Origin: Brachionus plicatilis
Lineage: Eukaryota; Rotifera; Eurotatoria; Ploima; Brachionidae
DNA: 64,000 nucleotides
Assembly (NCBI GenBank): GCA_010279815.1
Contig: QEOQ01000207.1
Coordinates: 2,478,239-2,542,238, forward strand
Direction of reading: 5' to 3'
Below are positions 42,407 to 54,467 of the stretch, piece after piece. Under the pieces are notes generated by a model. That model had not been told where the DNA came from. It made no database searches and was given only the letters and a program-made list of their open reading frames with translations. The translations under genes were made by a program, and so were the position numbers. Within the stretch, counting starts at the first letter, position 1, and each line of letters starts with the position of its first letter.

Positions 42407-45400
42407 TTAATTTCCTGCTAAGCGCCGATTAGATCCATTAGACGATGAAGTTACGGCACGCTGTTGGCTCAAAAAAGAATTGCCTATTAAACCTATTCTT
42501 TCATCGGTATTGCGACGATTCAAGTTTGCTCCAAGTTTATACCAAGCTGATGCAATCAACTGTTCTTCTTGTTCTCGGCTATTTTTTATTCGTTCATTGT
42601 CTCTCTATAAGGAAAGAAAATTTAAAAAAAAAAAATTTATTAAATTATCTTTATGAACTCAAAATAAGTGGAAAAATAATTTTTAGAACTGAAAAGAAAA
42701 GGATTTTGATACCGCTAAGACCTTTAAATTTGTAGCAGGGTTGGTCAAAAGTCAAAGTTTTGACTTGACTTTGACTTTTGACCAACTCTGAATTATTGTA
42801 TCAAAAATTAGTCAAAGCTCATTTGGAAAAGGCCATCAGAGTTTTTTTTTTGGAAAGAAATTAAGTAAATAAGTATTAAGATTGTTAAAAAAGTCCGGTG
42901 TTATGATGCGAAAAGTGACTTGAAATATTGGAATTTACTTCATAGGGAAATAGAAGAAGTAGAGGTGATCTATTGAGTTTTTCACAATATATGGCTTAAT
43001 CTTTAATGACCTACGAATTCATTTTCAATAGATGATAAACACTGTCCACGATCACTTTTTGTCAAACAGAATTGTTAATAAATGAAATTAGCTTCCTCCT
43101 GATGTTCTCTTAACGAAGCTAAAAAATGCATTTAAGTGGAACTTTGGCAATTTTGAAAGTAGCAAAAAAAATAGATAAAAAAGTTGAATTTACAGACTGT
43201 GACAGCTAGTAGAGGGAAAGAAATATTAATTTAACGAGTTCGTTTTCCAGTAAACAGCTGGTAAGGAATTAATATTATTATTATTATTACCATTAATTGT
43301 TTTATTTGTTTTTCTTTGTCAATGATCTGATTTTTTAGATATTGAATTTCATTAATTCCATTTGAATTTCTAGGATCTAAAGATTTTATCACAATTTTAG
43401 CTTTTTCTAAATAAACGCGATATTTTTCATTTAGATCAATTATTTCTTTTTCTTTAGCATTGAGTTCCTTTTCTTTCTGATCTTTCAATTCATCCTTTTC
43501 GGATTCTATTCATTAATGTTTTTAAAAAATTTAGAAAAGGCTTTTTAAAACAAAATTTTACTCAAGCTTTCAATTAATTCTTCCATTTTTTTAATTGATA
43601 TTTCATAATTCGTAGATTTTTTTTCAAGATTTAATTGCAACTGATTTAACTTGGATTTCAATTCAACAATCTGATCATCTTTTGACTTTATCATAATGTC
43701 ATTTTGATTCGAACTGTTTTCTATCAGTTCTGTTTCTTTTTTTTGCAAAATATTCATTTGAAACTCAAGTTCAAATTTTTCTTTTTGCATATCGTTAAGT
43801 CTCGTTTGCAGATTTTCATTTCTTGATTTCTCATCTTCGAATTGATTCTGAACCAAAAGAAATCTTTCATCATTAATTTCGTTTTGGATGTTTTTTAAAA
43901 GCTTATTTTCATGGTACAATCGGACTATTTTTTCTCTAAAAATTTAATTTTTGATTTAATCAATTAAGTCATAATCCTGCTACTTTACTATGATATTATC
44001 CTTTTTATTTAGTCTGATGTGGTAATTTAGCGACAAACTATGTTTCACGTAAATAAATAACTTAATTGTGAAAATGTGAAAAATTAATTTAAAAATAAAT
44101 TTTCTGAAAGAAATTTATCTGTTTAATAAAATGAATAATTTTACTCTTAAAATTTTTAATACATTTGAGGTAACACTTGATCATCAGCTTCTCAATTGAT
44201 CCAAAACTGGATGCTGATATAAACATTTATCTATTAGTACACATCTTGTCTTAATTATAAAACCGTGTTCCTGACACGAACTCATTCGTATAAATAATGA
44301 GCAAATTGAAGTTTGAGATCAAGATCAAATATAAATTATAATATTTTTTTAATAATAGAGTAAAAATAATTTTTTTATTTAAAATTTTAAAATGTTTATT
44401 TATATTGAACTTTAATAAATTTAAATATTTTAATTGATTTTAATGAAAACTTCCTTTTAAAGAAAATAAAATTTACTGTTTTATAATTTAAAATTTATTT
44501 AAGTGGAAAAATAAAATTATTTCACTCTGAATTAATGGATATAAAAGTTATAAATTTGAATTTGTGAATTAACTTAACCTGAATAATTTAAAGTGTTAAT
44601 TGATTTTGTTTTAATAAATTAGATATCAATCATTTAGATGTTGATTCGATAATGAACCAAAAAAGGTGAAATAAATAGCATAAAAGCATCAAAAAAGTAA
44701 ATTAAAAGCAAAATTAGCCATTGTTGATCAATTTAATTTCAAAAATTTGAATGAATTTAAAGATAGGAAAATATGGCATCTTGATCATGCTCGTTGCATG
44801 AACGCATTAATTTTTAAAAGTAAAATTAATAAATAATTTTAATAAGTTAGACTTTAACAAATTTTTACATTTTTTACTTTAATTTGCCATTTTTTATCTT
44901 AAAAAAATTTTTTTACGTGATTTTACGTAAAATTACAAAATTTATCTTTTATGGAAAAATTAGTAAAAAAAATTGGAAAATCAATTTTTTTATGAAAAAA
45001 AGTGACTTTTTGGCATTTTTGGTAATTTTACGTAAAATATCGTCAGATCCTCATAGAAAATCAGTGCTGTATCTCAAATTAAGAGCCTTTTAATTTGATT
45101 AGATTGCTTATTTTAACTCATTCAAATTTTTTTCAATAAAATTTTATTATTTAAAAAGTTAATTTTCATTATATTTACTTTTGTTGATGTTTTACCAATA
45201 ATTTTTGAATTTTCTTACCTAATAAAACTTTAAAAATATTATTAAATTAAAATTTGAAAATAAATAATTATTAAAAAAGAAATTTTTACACAAATTGCAA
45301 TTTTTTTGTCACCAAATTTATCAAAAATAATCTAAATCCACCATATTATTGTTATTTTCAGTTAAATATTGCTTACTAAATTAATTTTACGAAAAAATAT

Positions 45401-48400
45401 GGTAATTTCATAGTAACGTAATAGCAGTGTTCAAAAAATATTTGATTCTATTTACAAAAAAAAACAAAAAATACTTTATTTCATTTGATATGTTGATTAA
45501 TTCTATGCTTGTAAATAAGCCATCCATTATTAAATTTTGATTGATTTCAGTATTTAAAGCTTCAAGATTCTAGACATTTATTTTTTCTTAGAATTTAAAT
45601 TTTAAAAATACTTTTAGTTTCTTCCAGGATTTGGGCGTTGATATTTAGCTGCTCGTAAGAATTTTTTAAATTTTCAAATTCAGTGTACAATTTTTCCTTG
45701 TCTCTCAAAACTTTGTCATAATTTTCTTGAGAATTTTGAATTTCAAATTCAAGTTTTTTTTTATTCATCTCACTGACCCAAATTTGTTCGTGCAATTCAT
45801 TAGTTTGTTTCTTATACAATTCGATTTGTGTTCTCAATGGATTTATTTTTTTAACTTCCTAAAAAAAAAAAGAGAAAAAAATAATTTATTTCAATTTTAA
45901 TTTTGAATTCAAAAGAACTTTACTTCTTCCAGATTGAATATTTTTCCTAAATTTTCACTATTTGCTTCTTCAAGGCATCTTATTTGTTGTCTCAGATCAC
46001 TCATATCTTCTAATTTTATTTTGTAATTCTCGATTGACGACTCGAGCTTCTCAACTTTTTCACAGTTATGTCTCAGGATGTCAATTTCGTCCCTCAGATT
46101 CTGATTTTCTTTTGAAATCTGCTCAAATTTGACACAACGACTCATTAGATTTTCATTTTCAAATTTTGACTCTTCAAATAACAATCTGAATTTTTCTTTT
46201 TCTGATTCGAGCCTAAACAAATCTTCTCGTAGACTTTTCAATGACTGCTGAAGACTTAAATTTATATTATAGTCATTATTGTGATCATTTTGGATCAAAT
46301 CTTCGCGTTGTAATTTGTCTTTTAATTTTTCGATTTCAAAAATCATTGCCATTTTTTCCTCTTGTAACTCGCATACCTGTCTGTCAAGGGTTTTACATTT
46401 TTGTTCAATGTCATTTTTTAACTCGTTTAGACGATTTATTTCGTTAAGAGATCCTTTTAGCTGGTTGTTTAGATCCTCATTCATATTTAAGTATGAATTT
46501 TGGCTGATTGAGTTTAGAGTTTTGTTCTTTGACATAAGCTGTTTGAATTTTTAAGTAAAAATAAATAAATTTGGAGTAAAAATTAAAAATACATCTTGAA
46601 TTATGATTTTAATTGCATGCTGTAAATTTTCGTTCATTTCCATGATCACTTGAATGAATTCATTTTTTCGTTTACAGTTAACAGCACAACCCAAAACCAG
46701 CTGCAATATGTGGATTAGAAAATCTATTAGCATCCCTTCATCATCAGAATCTAAATTACTCGAATTAAAAAAAATTTAAAAAAGAAAATTAAATGGCACA
46801 TACCAACTGAATTTGGATCAATATTTAAATCTTTTATTTCAGTGTTTAAAACCTTGTTTGGAAAAAAAGTTCAATTAATAAACATTTTTTTAATAAAAAT
46901 TCAAATAAATTACTTCTAGATAGTATTCCAAAAGCTTTTTATGAATGATTCTTAAATTCAATGACTTAATAAAAATAATTAATATTTCTCTATTTTTTTT
47001 AATATATTTGTTTCGAAATAAATTCTAATTTTTAAGAAAATTAATTTAAATTTAGTCACATTTTTATTCTTTGAAGAACTGGTTTAGGTTATCATTTAAA
47101 ATTTTTTGTTTTAACTTATACAACCATCTTGAAACAGTAAAATTGTGTTTAAACATTGAGCCTTTCAAAAAAAATTTAAAACATGTTCACAACCTTGGTA
47201 ACAAACTCTTCATTGTCGAGAGCATTAAAAAATTTAACTTTGACAGGTTGAGAAAAAATAAAAAGTCCAATGTTAAATTTTCTAGACAATTATTTAAATT
47301 CAAAATTAAACTTAATACCGACTGGTCTCATTTAGTAGAAATTTATTACCAAATTTCTCATTAAATATTACTCAATTTGCTTTTACTTTGAGATAAAAAA
47401 ATAATTAGCTAAGGTTCACGAAATTCAAAACTTTAGTGCTATCTGAATTTCACATTTTTGACTCAAAATTCGTAATCTACGCCCTCAAAAACCTCAGGAA
47501 AAAAATTTTTTTGAAGGGGGCAAAAAAAAATTTTCTACACCCAGGGCTCCAAAAATAGCAAACCTTTTAAAAAGTTGTTGTTCTTTAAGACTCAAAATCT
47601 CAAAGATAAAACTTAAAAATATTAAAAAACTATATATATTCTGAAAGAGTATAAAATTCTTTACAAGCTAATGTAATTTAGAAAAGAAAAAAAAGGGTAT
47701 GGCGGTTTTTGTTGGCTAAAAAATGGAAAAAAGTGTCTTTTTTCTGGTTTAAATCGTATCTCCTCCGAGGGATCAATTATGACCCGATTTATTTTTTTTT
47801 TAAAAAAATCTAGACAAAATTCTGAACAAATCTATGGTTTTAATTTTTTATTTTATTGCTTTATTTCTCTTAAGAAATCTCTTTAAATCATGTGATTTTT
47901 AACAAATTTGTCAAATTTGTATTCTTTTAATAGAATTTTTAGATTGAACTTAAGAATTCGATATTTTTAGGTGCTCAGCTACTGTTTTTTTCAATTTTCC
48001 TGAAAAATATGCTTTTAGAACCTGACCGTATGTCGCACTATTATTGTAACCTCCTAAACACCGCCAATTTCGTCTAATTAATTTTTTTTGAAATCTCAGA
48101 ACCCAAATACTTTTCTTTTGCTTCGGCTAAAACTTCCATCATTCTTGGAAATGTCTGATTTGTTCTTGCTCAATGGTGCGACATACGGTCAGGTTCTAAA
48201 AGCATATTTTTCAGGAAAATTGAAAAAAACAGTAGTTGAGCACCTAAGAATATCGAATTCTTAAGTTCAATCTAAAAATTCTATTAAAAGAATACAAATT
48301 TGACAAATTTGTTAAAAATCACATGATTTAAAGAGATTTCTTAAGAGAAATAAAGCAATAAAATAAAAAATTAAAACCATAGATTTGTTCAGAATTTTGT

Positions 48401-49715
48401 CTAGATTTTTTTAAAAAAAAAATAAATCGGGTCATAATTGATCCCTCGGAGGAGATACGATTTAAACCAGAAAAAAGACACTTTTTTCCATTTTTTAGCC
48501 AACAAAAACCGCCATACCCTTTTTTTTCTTTTCTAAATTACATTAGCTTGTAAAGAATTTTATACTCTTTCAGAATATATATAGTTTTTTAATATTTTTA
48601 AGTTTTATCTTTGAGATTTTGAGTCTTAAAGAACAACAACTTTTTAAAAGGTTTGCTATTTTTGGAGCCCTGGGTGTAGAAAATTTTTTTTTTGCCCCCT
48701 TCAAAAAAATTTTTTTCCTGAGGTTTTTGAGGGCGTAGATTACGAATTTTGAGTCAAAAATGTGAAATTCAGATAGCACTAAAGTTTTGAATTTCGTGAA
48801 CCTTAGGTCTTTGATTTTTTTTAAATAAAATCTTTCTTTTTGCATTTAATTTTTTTTTATGATTTTAGATTTAAACGGCAAATTAAATTTTTTATTAAAT
48901 AATTAAATTGTTTAAATAGTTGTGAAAAAACTAACAAATAATATAAAAATCTTGTGAAAAAAAATATAATTTTTTTTTTTAACAAATCTTTTGTAATCTT
49001 TTTTTATTATAAAAGACTTTTATGAAATTATTTGAACGGAATGTTGACAAAATTGGACTAAAATTGGTCAAAAATTTTGAGAACATAAAAATTTTTAATC
49101 AGACCCAATACTTCTTCAGCGGAGTTTTGAATAAATTTCACAAGGATAATTGAGAATTATTTGAAATTATTCACAAAAACCTACGTTTTAACCACCAAAA
49201 TCTAAGAATTGTGGGTAAGAATATTTTTTTTGCTTCTTTAAGAACACTAAATGACAATCGAAATCGATTTTTTTTAAATATTTAATTTTTTTAAAATTAA
49301 AATTAAAAAGAAACAAATTTTCAAATAAATTTTACTCTTAATTCAAAGGATAAATTTTAAATTAAAACAAAAAATTAAATTTTAAATTACCTCATTTTCT
49401 ATATTATTAATACCGTTTTTAATTGAGTTTAGCCATTCGTTGCTAAAATAATTTCCATCACTTAAAGTCAAAATTAAATTTTTCGCTTTTCCATATATTC
49501 AACAAAAAAAAAATTTATTAAGAATCTTACATGTAATTTAAGCATTCAGCAATAATGATTCCATTCTTGACATCATTGACATTTTCACATTTTTCAACGA
49601 GGTGAAAAGTATCGATCTATCAATTAAAAAAAAAATTTCTACTAAAATTTAAAAAAAAGCTTTTCAAAAATGTTACCCACGCCACTAGGCAGTTAAATAG
49701 GTTAGTTTTATCCAT
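42407..49715 (-). CDS. HOOK: HOOK family dynein adaptor (12 exons)
   Basis: Exons (minus strand): 49715-49677, 49616-49531, 49460-49391, 46964-46914, 46852-46804, 46750-46593, 46538-45924, 45858-45612, 45559-45475, 43935-43562, 43505-43291, 42604-42407; 728 aa, the usual HOOK length. All junctions are GT/AG and in phase. The N-terminal HOOK (calponin-homology-like) domain runs MDKTNLFNCLVAWIDTF, SNEWLNSIK, LLEYYLEVL, then LQLVLGCAVNCKRK at 114-127. Gln142 and Ile149 correspond to the pair that in human HOOK3 contacts dynein light intermediate chain. A long coiled coil follows (LDRQVCELQEEK, EKIVRLYHENKLL), then YRVYLEKAKIVIKSLDPRN, and a C-terminal ASAWYKLG plus SFLSQQR block. HOOK proteins link cargo (early endosomes, centrosome components) to dynein-dynactin on microtubules. 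The exon 8/9 acceptor (45560) is weak; the stronger-looking AG 10 bases upstream breaks the frame. Intron 3 contains a 1.4-kb foldback. Confidence 0.93.
42736..42790. repeat. 55-bp near-perfect palindrome in HOOK intron 11
   Basis: CAGGGTTGGTCAAAAGTC reads into its own complement ending CTTTTGACCAACTCTG, with almost no spacer. It is built of the same AAGTC words as the hAT MITE at 37681-37979 and looks like its two ends joined directly. It could form a cruciform or hairpin. Confidence 0.7.
44165..44285. repeat. dispersed repeat shared with 28031-28190
   Basis: Second copy of the ATCAGCTT-TCAA-TGAT / CTTAATTATAA / CGTGTTC repeat. It lies in HOOK intron 9. Confidence 0.5.
44860..45075. repeat. 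half of a TTACGTAAAA-rich element (HOOK intron 9)
   Basis: One arm with TTTTACGTGATTTTACGTAA at about 44920, GGTAATTTTACGTAAAATAT near 45020 and the end ATCAGTGCTGTA near 45072. It resembles the right arm of the element at 54952-56226. No matching inverted arm is found nearby, so this is a truncated or solo arm. Confidence 0.5.
47409..48806. mobile_element. 1.4-kb near-perfect foldback in HOOK intron 3
   Basis: Left arm 47409-48038, right arm 48176-48806, loop 137 bases. Arms begin CTAAGGTTCACGAAATTCAA and its complement and stay almost identical for about 630 bases, differing only by a few substitutions and A/T-run lengths. Such identity means a recent origin or ongoing arm conversion. Neither arm nor loop has a plausible coding frame; the frame on the minus strand at 48570-48845 is an arm. 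A diverged relative of part of the arm (ATAGATTTGTTCAGAATTTT) lies at about 62155. Target duplication is unclear. In the HOOK pre-mRNA the arms would form a hairpin of about 630 bp. Confidence 0.88.
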
Positions 49716-51389
49716 TTTTGCTTTTTGACGCCACAATATTCGAAAAACAAAAATAAGCAGCAATTTTCAATTTAGAAAAACATTCAATCCATTAGTTTCT
49801 AAGTTAAATATAGATCATTTAGAAAACTTTCCGTAAATTGAAAAAAATTAGGCAATTTTCGAATTAGATGAAAAAAAAATTTTATTTTATTATTTTTTGA
49901 TAGAGTTAACTTTTAAATTTAGAATAAATTATGTTTTTTTTAAACAAAATTAAAAATTCAGTTATTTATAAAATATACATACTTATGCAGTAGAATTTAG
50001 AATTTTTCACTTTTAAAATACCTTAGCTTTTGTCTTTGAAAAATTTAATAATTGAGGTAAATTTTAATATACCTTTATCTTTGACAATATAACTCCCATT
50101 TTATTTAAAAAGCACATGTTCATTTAAAAAAAAAATATTTAATTTTTAATTTTAAATCAACTTTGAAGAAAAATACTCTATTAGTATTTTTTAAAAGAAT
50201 TGCATTCTAACCATTTCGTACATCAAATTAAACCTAACCTGAACCAAAACTTTACCACAATAGGTACCTAATACAAATTAATCGAAATTAAAATACTTTA
50301 TAAGCTCAATTTTATCAATTAAAATAAAAACATTTATAAATTTATAAAAAAATTAAAAAATATCTTCAGAATACTAAAAATGAAATTGCAGCCAAAAATT
50401 AAAAAAAATATTAATTTTTTTCGGTTTAAGCTTGTAAAAATTTCATAAAATGGTTTTACATTTTTTTATAATTATTTTATGCTATAGAAATTTAAAAAAT
50501 TATATAAAAAATAAAAATTAAAAATAAAAATATCAATGAAAAATAACGAGGAAAAAATTTATTGATTTTAAGAAGTGGTCAAATTATAAAGACAAAGTAA
50601 GACTTTGACTTAAAAATTCGAGAGTCAATTTCCATTCAAGAGTTTTGAGAAAAAATAAATAATTAAAAAAAAAATTGATTTTTGACAAAAAATGAGTATA
50701 ATCTTAATTTTTATAAATCATCTCTTTAACAGAAATAAATTAACTAACAGAAAAAATTAAAAAAAATTTTGACCAATTCTTTTTTAAGATTTTTGATCTT
50801 AGGCAAAAAATTTACTCGATCCATTTGACAAGTTATTAACTTTTTTCAATAAAAAAAAAATGTATATATTACCAAATGAACTAACTACTTATTTTTTCAA
50901 ATATAAAATAAAGGAATGCAGTCTGTCAATGAAAGTTTTAACTTGTCATTTGAACTGAGCCGCCTGAAGCTAAATTATTTTTGAAAAAGAAAAAATTAAA
51001 AAAATGCATTAACAATGAAATCCAAATAATTTAAAAATTTTATCACATTAATATTAAAAAATATTTGATTTTATTTTTGATAATTTTGCACAATGAAAAT
51101 TTTAATATATTTTTCTGAGTTTTAAACCGATCAAAAAAAGACTGTCAAAACTAATTTATTTTTAAACCAAATTGATCTATAGACTAAAAAGTGTTTGAGT
51201 TTGATTTTATTTAGCTTTATTTTAGCTGACCTGAATTTAAAAGTTGATTTATTTTGCATAAATTACTCGAATTCCAATTGGTATCTATGATAATTTCAAC
51301 TTATTTTTTCTTTTAATTTATTCCAAAAATTTAGTTAAAAGTAATATGTTGGTCTAAAGGCGATCAAATAGCATTGTTGATTGCTAAAA
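49716..51389. other. divergent intergenic region, HOOK and SLC35A promoters
   Basis: 1.67 kb between the start codons of HOOK (minus) and the transporter (plus). AT-rich, with long A and T runs. I see no repeat ends and cannot assign a TATA box or initiator among so many AT words. It should hold both promoters. Confidence 0.45.
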
Positions 51390-52915
51390 ATGCAAAAAAT
51401 TACTAAGTTGGTCCAACTTTTTAGATTTGCTCGCAAAAAAGCCCATCGGTTAGCATTAGACAAATGTAAGTAATTTTTAAAAAAAATCATTTATTATAAA
51501 AAATTCCATGCATGTCATAATTTTTTTTTTTCATTGCATTTCGTATACTATCGACAAAAAAATAATTTAAATATTTTTATTTAGTCGTCGACTTTTTATT
51601 TTTTTTTAGAATTTTAAAGTGTTTTATGGTTGAAATAAAAAATTTATTATTTAAAATTTAGATGAATGATGAGTGAACGTAATTTTGACTTGATTAATAT
51701 AGAATCTGAGAAAATCGGCTGCTTTAAATTTTAGAAATAGTTCTTTAGATAAAAAAAAATATTAAAATAATTTTTTTAGACTTTTTTGATGAATTAAAAA
51801 AATTAATTATTAAATGTTTAAAATTGCCGATTTTCACTAAAAAAAATATTTGTTTAAATAATGCTTGTTAAATAGGTGAATATTTGAAGTGGTGCAGTTT
51901 GATTATTCTTGTTGTCCAAAACGCCTCAACCATACTTTTGCTGAGATACGTCCGCACAGTTCCAGGTGATCTATTTTTCTCAACAACAGCAATCGTGTGC
52001 CAAGAGATATTCAAAATGACCGCATCAGTCTTTCTATTGTATCTTGAGTCATTTAGCTTTGCCGAGCTCAAAAACACCATTCATCAACAAATAATAAATA
52101 ACCGCATGGATTCAATCAAGACAGGTATCCCGGCACTGCTTTTTACAATTCAAACAAATTTGGTTTATTTGGCCATATCCAATTTGGACGCGGCTGTCTT
52201 TCAGGTTACATTTCAGATAAAAATTTTGACCACAGCTATTTTTATGGTGCTTTTGTTGAACAAAAATCTTCGCTTTTTGCAATGGCTGGCGCTGGTGTTT
52301 TTGTGCGCGGGCGTTTCAATCATTCAAATACAAAATGTCAAATCTTCCAATAACCAAGGAAACATGCAAGCAAATGCCATATTTGGACTATTTTGTGTTG
52401 TAATGGCATGTGTGCTGAGCGGACTAGCCGGGGTTTATTTTGAAAAAATATTAAAAAACTCCAAAGTTTCTATTTGGGTCAGAAATATCCAGCTTGGCTT
52501 ATTTGGCACTTTATTTGCCTTGATGACAGCTTATCTGAGCGACTTTGATAAAATTCAAGATAAAGGTTTTTTCTTTGGCTATTCATCACTAGTGTGGTTG
52601 AATATTGTGATACAAAGCTCTGGGGGCCTGTTAGTAGCTGTTGTTATAAAATATGCTGATAACATATTAAAAGGATATGCCACTTCAATTTCTATTATTG
52701 TATCTTGCATAGCTTCAGTCTATTTGTTTAATACGGTCATAAATTTTGTTTTTGTAATTGGCACTTTTTTAGTTGTTGCTTCCGTGGTTATGTATTCCTA
52801 TACTCCCCCGCAATCGTCGATACCATTAACCATGACCAAACAATCGATCAATCAAAATATTGATAATATAAATAAACAAAAATTATATTTTGAAAAAAAT
52901 AACTTACCAGAGTAA
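51390..52915 (+). CDS. nucleotide-sugar transporter, SLC35A (A2/A3-like), 2 exons
   Basis: Exon 1 (51390-51465) and exon 2 (51876-52915) join T|GT to make a cysteine; donor GTAAGT, acceptor AAATAG; 371 aa. Exon 1 supplies the basic cytosolic start (MQKITKLVQLFRFARKK). Exon 2 carries the usual ten hydrophobic segments. Family blocks: LKWCSLIILVVQ, LRYVRTVPGD, TTAIVCQEIFKM, AISNLDAAVFQVTFQIKILT, LSGLAGVYFEKILK, VWLNIVIQSSGGLLVAVVIK and YADNILKGYATS. These define SLC35A, which exchanges UDP- or CMP-sugars for the nucleoside monophosphate across the Golgi membrane. The FQVTFQIKILT and YADNILKG blocks favour the A2/A3 side (UDP-galactose or UDP-GlcNAc), but the substrate cannot be fixed by eye. 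Polyadenylation words AAATAAAT and ACAATAAAAA follow at about 52937 and 52996. Confidence 0.92.
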
Positions 52916-52919
52916 ATTA

Positions 52920-53560
52920 TGAGATTAATCATTCAAAATAAATGATGTCTAGCACTTAAATTAAATTCATTTTATTTTTTTATTTTTCTTAACCTACAAT
53001 AAAAAAGAGCTTTTAATAAAAAATAAAATTTATATAATATAATGAAAACATTTTTTAATTTTTATTTCTCTATTTTTTATTAATTCAAAAAAATTAAATT
53101 ATTTTTAATTACAAAGATTAAAGAATCACTTCGCCAGCCTATGAATTAAATGTTTTGATTGTTCAACTTTCAGATTAATATATGTTATTTAATTAGAATA
53201 AATTTATTATTTCTTATTTAGAATTTTTATGATTTTAATATATTATAAATTTTATGGCCAAAAAAATGTTCCTTATTTGGAAATTTTAGATAAATTTTCA
53301 TTTCAAAATAGTAAATTAGTAAAATGAAATGTATATTTTTTACTAAGGAATAAAAAAGAAACATAAATAATATCTTTTTTATTTTTCTAATTTTTAAAGC
53401 TATTTAAAGCCTTAAATGTTTAACAGTATGTCTTAATTTTTTAATAATGCTTTTACCATATAGATTAAATTGAAGATTAATTTATTTTACCTTTCTTTCA
53501 ATATTTGAGCTTCATAAACTAAAGAACTTTAATGCATGTAGAAAAAAAATAAAAACTTTA
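52920..53560. other. 3' flank of the transporter, gene-free
   Basis: AT-rich; no coding frame or repeat ends seen beyond the transporter's polyadenylation words. Confidence 0.45.
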
Positions 53561-53564
53561 CACA

Positions 53565-53889
53565 AAGTCCAAGTCCAGACTTTTTTAAAAATTTTCTAGA
53601 TCAGGCTCTATATCAAAAAATTTATATATTCTTGGGTTCTTTAATGCATATTTATCATCGCCAAATCTGGCGTAATTTTTGAAATAAATAAATAAATATA
53701 GATTTGCCATTTATCAGAAATTTCTTGCAACTTTAGCATAAAAGTCTTCACAATTCTTCTTCAGTATTCAAAATTTTAAGGTTCGGACTTCGACTTTGAA
53801 AAAAAAAACTAAAGTCTTTGGACGGATTTTTTAAAAAAAAATTCCGGACTTGGACTTGACTTGAGACTTGTGACTTTTAAACAACTTTG
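53565..53889. mobile_element. AAGTC-rich hAT MITE, left end truncated
   Basis: The right end, GACTTGAGACTTGTGACTTTTAAACAACTTTG, is the inverted form of the 37681-37979 terminus. Internal words CTAGATCAGGCT and GCAACTTTAGCATAAAAGTC match the inverse of that element's interior. So it is the same family in opposite orientation. The left side begins inside the terminal repeat (AAAGTCCAAGTCCAGAC). Confidence 0.7.
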
Positions 53890-54467
53890 AAAAATTGATA
53901 CTTTTTTCTTGTGATTCAAATTGTAAGCATCAATTTATTATTAAAATTTTAGACATTAATTCGTGAATATTTTGAAAGTTCTGAATTTTTATAGAAAGTA
54001 AACAATTAAGCAAAATTTATAAATTAATTAAGTTAAAATTTTATTCAAAATATTATAAAAAATCAGAGAAAAAAACATTAAATTGTTTTTGAGTTTTCCA
54101 AGCTCAAAACATTTTAATCAAATTTCCTAATAATTCACCTTCCTAATTTAACGATAATTTCCATTAGAAACAAAATAAGAAATAAGTCCTTTAATATGAA
54201 TCCGAACGGCGGCAAAAATAGAAAAATAATTTTAATTCAAATTTTAAATATTTAAAAAAAAGGTTTTTTTTTGTAAAATAATTTAGAAACAATGATCAAC
54301 CACTGAATTTAATTAATACTTTAGATGGAAAATTAATTCTTATTACACTATATTTTTTTAAGACTTTATAAAAAAATACATCAATTAAAATTTTATTTTG
54401 GCTAAATATATAAAAAATACTAACACTAAAAATTTTAATTATAACAAAAAAAATTATTTCTTTAAAA

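Noticed and set aside
45560..45570. AG at 45570-45571 as the HOOK exon 9 acceptor
   Set aside because: It would put a stop after two codons; the AG 10 bases downstream keeps the frame and links to exon 10.
48570..48845. 91-codon minus-strand ORF in HOOK intron 3
   Set aside because: It is one arm of the foldback; the other arm has no comparable frame and no domain is seen.
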